From positions 1-6,392 of the forward strand of contig DAOVLS010000142.1 in the NCBI GenBank assembly GCA_030631125.1: DNA of 6,392 nucleotides, in the 5' to 3' direction. The notes beneath the pieces are model-generated. The model did not search any database. It had not been told where the DNA came from and saw only the letters and a program-made list of their open reading frames with translations. Shown piece after piece: positions 1-5,322 of this stretch. Position numbers and translations under genes: made by a program. This stretch comes from Planctomycetales bacterium (GTDB taxonomy: Bacteria; Planctomycetota; Phycisphaerae; SM23-33). Positions within the stretch are counted from its first letter, which is position 1; every line of letters starts with the position of its first letter.

Positions 1-155
1 ATTTGACGCCATATGCGGCAGAATTTCGGTATGACCGTTTGCCGCCTGATCCGGAAGATATGCAGCGCTTCGACCGTGAATGGGCAGTTGAGTGTGTCAA
101 ACTGGTTAAAGGGTGGGCCGAATCTGTTATCGGTTTCCACAGCAAACCGAAATAA
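1..155 (+). CDS. HEPN domain protein, C-terminal fragment
   Basis: Only the last 50 residues are present; the gene enters from upstream and its first whole codon is at 3. The frame is open to a TAA at 153-155. The peptide begins LTPYAAEFRY and continues with a Pro/Asp/Glu-rich turn, then a Trp/Cys/Lys-containing helix (EWAVECVKLVKGWAESVI). A 'L-T-x-Y-A-x-E-x-R-Y' block followed by an acidic loop and a final amphipathic helix is the usual C-terminal end of small HEPN-domain proteins (about 130 residues), which often pair with a MNT-type nucleotidyltransferase as a toxin-antitoxin-like module. The catalytic R-x4-6-H motif of HEPN RNases would lie in the missing part or may be absent, so activity cannot be judged. 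It is separated from the next gene by 33 nt and is probably functionally unrelated to the downstream cluster. The family call rests on pattern recognition of a short fragment. Confidence 0.6.
   Translation, partial: LTPYAAEFRYDRLPPDPEDMQRFDREWAVECVKLVKGWAESVIGFHSKPK
130..150. repeat. Short perfect inverted repeat at end of the HEPN gene
   Basis: The arms TCGGTTT (130-136) and AAACCGA (144-150) are perfectly complementary and enclose a 7-nt loop. The hairpin lies inside the last codons of the HEPN fragment, just before its TAA stop. An A-rich stretch rather than a T-run follows on the + strand, so it is not a classic intrinsic terminator. It could be a weak terminator, an mRNA-stabilising hairpin, or chance within coding sequence. 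Confidence 0.3.
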
Positions 156-178
156 AACGAATTACTCGGACAGACTAT

Positions 179-184
179 AGGTGG
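179..184 (+). promoter_or_regulatory. Ribosome binding site for the coiled-coil membrane protein
   Basis: AGGTGG lies 4 nt before the ATG at 189, close but plausible as a Shine-Dalgarno site. It sits in the only intergenic gap of the window (156-188), where no convincing -35/-10 pair with normal spacing could be found. Any promoter for the cluster is probably further upstream or of a non-sigma-70 type. Confidence 0.45.
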
Positions 185-188
185 CCAT

Positions 189-1859
189 ATGCGAACGGCG
201 TTTGAGAAGAAATTATTGAATGTCCGCCTGCGATGCGGCTTGAACCTGCTGCTGGAGCAACTTGGGTGGGTGCTGATAGCGGCGGGTGTGGCGGTGGCGC
301 TGGCTGTGGCTGTCGAGCGTGTTTTGGCGGTGGCGGTCATCACCGCCGGGGCTGTCTGGGGACTCGCGGGACTGGTTGTCGCGTTGACGGGGCTGCTTTG
401 GTTTGTCAGGCGTCCGTCTCTGATGCGCGTCGCTATCCTTGCCGACGATCATCTGGGGTTCCAGGAGCGTTTCAGCACTGCCCTTGCCCTGTCCGAGAAG
501 GACGATCCGTTCGCCCGGGCAGCGGTCGCCGAGGCTCACCATGCCGCCAAGCGAGCGAACCTCAAGGGGCATTTCCCCGTCAGGCCGGGGCGAAACTGGT
601 TCGCCGCAGCGGCTGTCTGGGTCCTCGCCGGCGGGATTTTCCTGCTGATGCCCACGGTTGATCTGCTCGGTTATATGAAGCAGCACCAGGCCGAGCAGCA
701 GCGGAAAGAGCAACTCGCCAAGGCCGAGGTCGATGTCAAACAGGCGGTCGGGTCGGTGAAATCGGCTGTCAACCAGTTGGGCGACCCGGAACTCGCCAAG
801 CAATTGGCCGGACTGGCCGACGTTACCGCCAACGCAAAGCCCGAAGACGTAAGACGCCAGGCAATTCGCAAACTCGGCGACCTGTCGGACAAGATCAAGA
901 AGATGCAGAACGACAAGTCGTTCGAGTCGGCGCGGATGATGCAAAAAATGCTCAAACGCCTGCGCGGCACATCGGAAGGCCTGGTGCGCGAACTGAACCA
1001 GGCGCTGGCCAAATCCAACTTCGAGCGGGCGTCCGAACTCATCAAGGACGCCCAACAGAAACTCGCCGATGGGAAACTGTCAGCCGAGCAAAAGGCAGCC
1101 CTTGCCAAACAACTCAAGGACCTGGCCGATCAACTCAAGGACCTTGCCCAGCAGAACAAGCAGTTGGAAGATGAACTTGAAAAGGCTGGTGCGGATAAGG
1201 ACCTGGCGAGGTTGAACGAACAGGACCTGCGTGATGCGCTCAAGAAGGCCGGTTTGAGCGACGAGCAGATTGATAAGTTGATGGAAAAGGCTTCGGCGTG
1301 TCGCCAGGCGTGCAATCGTGTGGGAGAACTCGGCGAGGCGATGTCCGGATGCTGCGGTGGCGGGCAGTTGTCGGGCGACGAATTGGCCGAACTTGCTGAA
1401 CAACTCGACGGCCTGGACGCCATGGCGGACGACATGGACCTGACCGATGCGACACTGGCCGAGATTGAGGCAGCAATTGCCTCGCTGGGCGAGGGTAACT
1501 GCGAAGGATGCGAAGGTATCGGCTGCAAGGGTCCGTGGGCTGCCGGAGCAGTGCAGAATCAGGGCCAGGGAACCGGCGGCCCGGGGCGGGGATACGGACA
1601 AAGGGGCGAAGACGACAGCGGCAAGACATCCCTGCAAAAGACCCGCGTCAAAAACAAACCCGGCAAAGGACCGATTATCGCCAGTTGGTATTTCAAAGGC
1701 CCGCAGATAAAAGGCGAATCGAAGCGCAAGTTCTCCGAGGCAGTCCAGGCCGGTAAGGACCGCGCAGCCGAGGCGGTCAGCGAAAACCGCATCCCGCGAA
1801 AGTACGAAAAATCAGTGAAGAAATACTTCGGCCAACTGGATGAGATGGGAAAAGAGTAA
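189..1859 (+). CDS. DUF4175-like membrane protein with long coiled coil
   Basis: A 556-residue protein of unknown biochemical function. Hydrophobic segments at about 26-43, 46-72 and 137-156 anchor it in the membrane. Between the second and third lies a cytoplasmic-looking segment (RVAILADDHLGFQERFSTAL, then DDPFARAAV) that resembles the N-terminal region of DUF4175-type proteins. Residues about 165-370 are Lys/Glu/Gln/Leu/Ala rich with heptad spacing, indicating a long coiled coil; two exact heptads (QLKDLAD, QLKDLAQ) occur at 308-321. Cysteines cluster at 371, 375, 388, 389 and again at 438, 441, 446, followed by a Gly/Gln-rich linker (about 450-475). The C-terminal block ending IPRKYEKSVKKYFGQL (535-550) resembles the conserved tail of proteins encoded beside BatA-like vWA genes. 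Such proteins usually belong to the MoxR/DUF58/vWA envelope module. The start is chosen for the AGGTGG upstream. Its stop overlaps the next start by one base (TAATG). Family call is by resemblance only. Confidence 0.75.
   Translation: MRTAFEKKLLNVRLRCGLNLLLEQLGWVLIAAGVAVALAVAVERVLAVAVITAGAVWGLAGLVVALTGLLWFVRRPSLMRVAILADDHLGFQERFSTALALSEKDDPFARAAVAEAHHAAKRANLKGHFPVRPGRNWFAAAAVWVLAGGIFLLMPTVDLLGYMKQHQAEQQRKEQLAKAEVDVKQAVGSVKSAVNQLGDPELAKQLAGLADVTANAKPEDVRRQAIRKLGDLSDKIKKMQNDKSFESARMMQKMLKRLRGTSEGLVRELNQALAKSNFERASELIKDAQQKLADGKLSAEQKAALAKQLKDLADQLKDLAQQNKQLEDELEKAGADKDLARLNEQDLRDALKKAGLSDEQIDKLMEKASACRQACNRVGELGEAMSGCCGGGQLSGDELAELAEQLDGLDAMADDMDLTDATLAEIEAAIASLGEGNCEGCEGIGCKGPWAAGAVQNQGQGTGGPGRGYGQRGEDDSGKTSLQKTRVKNKPGKGPIIASWYFKGPQIKGESKRKFSEAVQAGKDRAAEAVSENRIPRKYEKSVKKYFGQLDEMGKE
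1110..1151 (+). repeat. Two-copy 21-bp tandem repeat in the coiled-coil region
   Basis: Unit 1 (1110-1130) and unit 2 (1131-1151) match at 18 of 21 positions, both starting CAACTCAAGGACCT. Each encodes one heptad (QLKDLAD and QLKDLAQ) with Leu at coiled-coil core positions. The nucleotide-level similarity points to a fairly recent internal duplication that lengthened the coil by one heptad. Confidence 0.7.
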
Positions 1860-2881
1860 TGGTCAAATCCGCCACCGGAAGCATTCTCGCGTGTCTGCTT
1901 ATCGCTTTGCTCTCGGCTGCCAATCTGTCCTGCAAATCCAAAACAAATAAAACCCGCCGGCAGGTCGTGTTGTATTGTTCTGTCGATCAGGCCGTCGCAG
2001 AGCCGATTGTCGCGGAATTCGAGAAACAAACCGGTATCAAGGTCCTGGCCCGGTACGATACCGAAGCCGGTAAGACCGTCGGGCTTGTACAGCGTCTCCG
2101 CGCGGAGAAGGACTCGCCTTCGGCGGATGTGTTCTGGTCGAGCGAGGTTTTTCATACGATCCGCCTGGGGCGCGAGGGACTTCTGGCCACTTCCCGAAGC
2201 GGCGTTCTGTGGCCAAGCCGATTCACCGGTCGGCAGGGGCAGTGGCACGGTTTTGCGCTGCGGGCGAGGGTAATCGGTTATTCCACCCAGAGGGTCCCAC
2301 CCGCCGATGCGCCCAAAAGCCTGGAAGACCTGCTGGATAAAAAATGGAAAGGTCGGATTGTAATGGCCGATCCACGTTTCGGAACGACCGGCGGGGACGT
2401 GGCGAGTTGGTTCGCCCACTACGGCGGCGAGCGCGCTACGGCAATTTTAAAAGGCCTCAAGACCAATGAGGTGCGCATGGTGGACGGTAACAGCACAGCC
2501 GTCCGCATGGTTGCTACGGGACAGGCCGATGTGTGCCTGACCGATACCGACGACGTCTATGCCGCACAGCGCAACGGTTGGCCCGTGGCGATGAATTACC
2601 TCGACCAGGGCGGCGACGGCGTGCTGGTGATTCCCAACACAGTCGCCGTCATCAAGGGCGCACCACACCCCGAAGAGGCTGAAGCGCTGCTGGAGTTTCT
2701 CTTGAGCGAGCAGGTCGAGCGGATGCTCGCCCGAAGCGATTCGCACAACACGCCCGTCCGCGCCTCACTGGCGGCGGAGTTCACAGATTACGCCATACCC
2801 AAACCGCTGGAGGTTGATTACGAAAAGGTAGCCGACGAACTACCCAACGCCATTCGACTTACCGGGGAGATACTTCGTTGA
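1859..2881 (+). CDS. ABC transporter solute-binding protein, Fe(III)/AfuA-FbpA type
   Basis: A 340-residue exported binding protein that would capture a substrate outside the cytoplasmic membrane and deliver it to the permease encoded next. An N-terminal signal sequence spans about 1-24 with a hydrophobic core (LACLLIALLSA). Cys25 could be lipidated, but the preceding ANLS is not a standard lipobox because Asn occupies -3; cleavage after SAA (residue 21) by signal peptidase I is an alternative. The mature part has the usual order of this family: VLYCSVDQ (37-44), FEKQTGIKV (54-62), SADVFWSSE (88-96), GYSTQRVP (140-147), SLEDLLDKKWKGRIVMADP (154-172), GQADVCLTDTDDVYAA (221-236), then IPNTVAVIKGAPHP (258-271) and a helix ending FLLS. 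Length fits the family. The metal-binding tyrosine pair of classical ferric-binding proteins is not evident; TDTDD occupies the area, so the substrate is uncertain. The gene begins within the previous stop codon (TAATG), with GGGA at 1847-1850 as a weak ribosome site, and its TGA overlaps the permease start. Confidence 0.88.
   Translation: MVKSATGSILACLLIALLSAANLSCKSKTNKTRRQVVLYCSVDQAVAEPIVAEFEKQTGIKVLARYDTEAGKTVGLVQRLRAEKDSPSADVFWSSEVFHTIRLGREGLLATSRSGVLWPSRFTGRQGQWHGFALRARVIGYSTQRVPPADAPKSLEDLLDKKWKGRIVMADPRFGTTGGDVASWFAHYGGERATAILKGLKTNEVRMVDGNSTAVRMVATGQADVCLTDTDDVYAAQRNGWPVAMNYLDQGGDGVLVIPNTVAVIKGAPHPEEAEALLEFLLSEQVERMLARSDSHNTPVRASLAAEFTDYAIPKPLEVDYEKVADELPNAIRLTGEILR
2864..2870 (+). 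promoter_or_regulatory. Strong ribosome binding site deciding the TTG start of the permease
   Basis: GGGGAGA lies 7 nt before TTG at 2878-2880, an ideal Shine-Dalgarno distance. This supports a TTG start overlapping the TGA of the binding-protein gene (TTGA) rather than a later ATG. The next in-frame ATG (2956) would fall inside the first membrane segment. Confidence 0.65.
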
Positions 2882-5322
2882 GGTCCGCACCGCTGCCAAC
2901 CGTGCTGACAGCGGCGGCCGGTTTGGCGGTCTGGGCGGTGCTTATCCCGCTACCGATGGCGGTCTTATTTACAATCCCGGACGAAGGGGTTTCGAATGTC
3001 CAGTCGGTAACAAATATCTTTCCCTTAGCGTTGCGTTCGGTGTTGCTTTCAGTCGTTGTAGCAGCGGCTTCGGTGGTGCTTGGGTACGTTCCGGGTCGGA
3101 TGCTCGGCTCGTCGGCTGGACGCCGGAAGTGGCTGCTGCCGATGATGTTGATACCGCTGCTTCTTCCGAGGTACGTCCTGTACTATGCCTGGTCGCTCCT
3201 GCTGACGCCGACCCACACGATTGGCGCGTACATATCGTCCCGTCCTGACCTGGCGCGTCCTGCCGGGACGGTAATATCGACGATGGTAATGGTGCTTTGG
3301 TACTGGCCTGTGGCGGCGCTGCTGATCGGTCAGGGATGGGCGGCGATGGACCGACAGGCACAAAACGCCGCCAGGCTCGAAGCGAGCGCCGTGAGGCGAT
3401 TCTTCAGAATAACGCTGCCATTGCTGCGCAGGCCTATGTTGCTGGCATTGGCCGTATGCTTTGCGATGTCGCTGTCGGAGTTCGGTGCGTTTCACCTGGC
3501 CGGGGTAAAGACGGTCGGGACGGAACTGGCGGTGCTGTACCAGTTGACCGGATCGGCCGGGGCCGTCGCACGCGCAGCCTGGCCTATGGCGATACCCGCT
3601 GTGCTCGTGGGGGTTTTGCTCTGGAGGAGGACGAAGGACTGGTCGGTCAACCCGCCGACCGATGCCGACGACGCCCGCCCGCGCATCGGACTATGGGCGG
3701 TATTGGTCGGACTGATGTCCCTTTCAATTCTCCTGCCCCTGACGCTGCTGATTGTCAATCTTACGGACCTTGAACCGCTGCGCGTGTTCCTGAAAATTCA
3801 CCGGGACGGGTTGGCCTGGTCGCTGTTGACTGCGGCGGTCGCGGGCGCTCTGGCCGTTCTGATAGCCGGCGGAGCGCTGACGATTGAGAGATTTGCCCGG
3901 TGGGCGTCGCTTTTCGTGAATGTCTCGATATTCCTGACGATGTTCCTTCCCGGCTCGCTCGTGGCTGTGGCGATGCTGAAAACGATGCCGCTGCTGCATA
4001 TCCCGGCCCAGGGTTGGTACGTTGTTTCAGCCGGTCTGGCGGTGCGGTTTGCCGGGCTTGCGCTGATCCTGTTCCGTCTTGCAGCCGACAGCCGGCAGAG
4101 GCATCTGGCGGAGATGGCGTCGGTCGATGGCGCTTCGCCGGCGAAAGCCTGGCTCCACGTCCACCTGCCGAGGACCTGGCCGACGGTTTTTGGGGCCTTT
4201 CTACTGGTGGTAATGCTGTCCCTGACGGAACTACCGGCCACGATGGTCCTGCTGCCTGCGGGGATGCCGAACTTCGCACAGCGACTGCTCAACCAGATGC
4301 ACTACGCCCGCGACCAGCACGTGATAACATCATGCCTCATGCTGATAGCGGTCTATCTGATTCTTGCCGTGTTGCTTGCGGCGATGTTTCGGGCGATGCG
4401 GGGCAGAACTGTCGCCGTTATGCTGCTCTGCGCCGCGATGGTATTCGCCGGTTGCGACTCGGCCTCTGACTCGCCGGACGATGTGGATGTGGTGAACGCC
4501 ATAGGACGGACCGGGCGAGGTCCCGGCGAGTTCATCTATCCCCGCGCGATCGACATAGCCGCCGACGGCTCGCTGTTCGTAGCCGACAAGACGGGGCGAA
4601 TACAACACCTCAGCCAAAGCGGCGAGTTTCTCGGCGTGATCAAAATGCCGCTGACCGAAACGGGAAAGCCTACCGGTATCAGCATCGGGCCGGAGGGAAA
4701 CCTCTACGTAGCCGATACGCATTACCACCGCGTCATCGTCTTTTCACCGGATGGAAAAGAGGTTCGCCGCTTCGGGCGATTCGGCCAGGTCGCCGGATGC
4801 TTCATCTATCCGACCGACATAGCCTTCGCGCCGGACGGGCGAATCTTCGTCAGCGAATACGGCGGCAACGACCGGGTCAGCATCTACTCGCGGAACGGCG
4901 AATTTCTTGGCAGTTTCGGCTCTCCCGGCAGCAGGCGGGGACAATTATCCCGACCGTCGGCACTCTGCGTCGATGCCGAACGCGGAATACTTTACGTAGC
5001 CGATGCGTGCAATCACCGCATAGCAATTTACAATCTGGATGGTAAATTGACCGGTTACATCGGTTCGGTCGGCAGCGGGACCGGGCAACTTCGGTATCCT
5101 TACGACCTGGCGCTGATGGACGACGGGAACCTGCTCGTCTGCGAGTACGGAAACAACCGTCTGCAATTGTTCAGCCCGGACGGGCGGAGCCTGAGGACCT
5201 TCGGCCGGGCAGGCAGGCAGTTGGGGCAACTGGCCTATCCGTGGGCAGTGGCGGTCGATGGACAAAAGCGGGCATACGTCGTTGATGCCGGAAACAATCG
5301 CGTGCAGGTGTGGCAATTATGA
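2878..5322 (+). CDS. FbpB-type ABC permease fused to a lipoprotein-like NHL propeller
   Basis: An 814-residue protein. Residues 1-505 form a two-module permease, with hydrophobic segments at about 9-31, 50-72, 86-108, 129-151, 184-204, 233-250, then 270-293, 311-332, 342-366, 380-401, 434-457 and 482-504. Each module has an EAA-type ATPase-docking loop: 163-181 (NAARLEAS..ITLP, the usual Gly replaced by Ala169) and 412-431 (EMASVDGAS..VHLP, Gly418 kept). Fe(III)-type permeases such as FbpB have this duplicated layout and normally stop near 500-560 residues. Here the frame continues through MRGR and a hydrophobic stretch ending VFAGC (522-526), like a lipoprotein signal peptide, into six NHL repeats at about 543-814 with recurrent YVAD/EYGNNR/FSPDG motifs. 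Because module 2 should end in the cytoplasm, the extra span would place the propeller outside. The TTG start is backed by a good ribosome site. No ATPase partner is in the window. Alternative: two proteins, the second from an internal ATG at 4396, which lacks a clear ribosome site. Confidence 0.88.
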   Translation: MRSAPLPTVLTAAAGLAVWAVLIPLPMAVLFTIPDEGVSNVQSVTNIFPLALRSVLLSVVVAAASVVLGYVPGRMLGSSAGRRKWLLPMMLIPLLLPRYVLYYAWSLLLTPTHTIGAYISSRPDLARPAGTVISTMVMVLWYWPVAALLIGQGWAAMDRQAQNAARLEASAVRRFFRITLPLLRRPMLLALAVCFAMSLSEFGAFHLAGVKTVGTELAVLYQLTGSAGAVARAAWPMAIPAVLVGVLLWRRTKDWSVNPPTDADDARPRIGLWAVLVGLMSLSILLPLTLLIVNLTDLEPLRVFLKIHRDGLAWSLLTAAVAGALAVLIAGGALTIERFARWASLFVNVSIFLTMFLPGSLVAVAMLKTMPLLHIPAQGWYVVSAGLAVRFAGLALILFRLAADSRQRHLAEMASVDGASPAKAWLHVHLPRTWPTVFGAFLLVVMLSLTELPATMVLLPAGMPNFAQRLLNQMHYARDQHVITSCLMLIAVYLILAVLLAAMFRAMRGRTVAVMLLCAAMVFAGCDSASDSPDDVDVVNAIGRTGRGPGEFIYPRAIDIAADGSLFVADKTGRIQHLSQSGEFLGVIKMPLTETGKPTGISIGPEGNLYVADTHYHRVIVFSPDGKEVRRFGRFGQVAGCFIYPTDIAFAPDGRIFVSEYGGNDRVSIYSRNGEFLGSFGSPGSRRGQLSRPSALCVDAERGILYVADACNHRIAIYNLDGKLTGYIGSVGSGTGQLRYPYDLALMDDGNLLVCEYGNNRLQLFSPDGRSLRTFGRAGRQLGQLAYPWAVAVDGQKRAYVVDAGNNRVQVWQL
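4396..4455 (+). other. Lipoprotein-signal-like segment embedded in the permease-NHL ORF
   Basis: Codons 507-526 read Met-Arg-Gly-Arg, a hydrophobic core (TVAVMLLCAAMVF), then Ala-Gly-Cys. This has the layout of a complete lipoprotein signal peptide: charged n-region, short h-region, and a lipobox ending AGC (Phe at -3, slightly off the usual Leu). The following CDSASDSPDD is a typical polar linker after a lipidated Cys. The segment is in frame with the permease and no stop separates them. It may be a relic of a once separate lipoprotein gene, a 13th membrane span, or an active internal start; ATGs at 4384 and 4396 both lack a purine-rich upstream site. Confidence 0.65.
4483..5319 (+). other. 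Six-bladed NHL beta-propeller domain
   Basis: Residues about 536-814 of the permease fusion. Six repeats of 38-48 residues begin near 543, 588, 634, 682, 730 and 777. Most show a GxGxGQ/EF-x-YP opening, an 'hAhxxDGxhhVAD' strand pair and an 'xNxRhxhFSxDGxxh' ending. The strand DVVNAIG (536-542) before repeat 1 could complete the last blade, closing a six-bladed ring. NHL propellers are protein-, glycan- or RNA-binding platforms rather than enzymes in most cases; outside the membrane a ligand- or protein-binding role is more likely. The blade count is by eye. Confidence 0.85.
5306..5310 (+). promoter_or_regulatory. Ribosome binding site for the vWA protein
   Basis: AGGTG lies 8 nt before the ATG at 5319 and 11 nt before the second ATG at 5322. 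The spacing favours 5319, which forms an ATGA overlap with the stop of the preceding gene. The site is inside the last codons of the NHL domain, as expected for coupled translation. Confidence 0.45.

Noticed and set aside
130..160. Intrinsic terminator after the HEPN gene
   Set aside because: The hairpin is followed by an A-rich rather than T-rich stretch on the + strand, and it lies before the stop codon.
160..180. Possible promoter (TTACTC and a TATAG-like box)
   Set aside because: The two boxes are far too close together for a sigma-70 promoter, and the second abuts the ribosome site.
213..1055. Long open frame on the - strand (280 codons) opposite the coiled-coil gene
   Set aside because: It lies fully antisense to a gene with clear membrane segments and heptads; its translation is Gln/Arg/His/Pro-rich with no recognisable domain, as expected from the complement of GC-rich coding sequence.
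1559..2419. Open frame on the - strand (286 codons) spanning the junction of two + strand genes
   Set aside because: It is antisense to the well-supported binding-protein gene, has no domain signature, and would cross the overlapped gene junction.
3900..4469. Alternative + strand frame inside the permease gene
   Set aside because: It is out of frame with the membrane segments and the EAA loop and yields a Gly/Arg/Asp-rich product with no domain.
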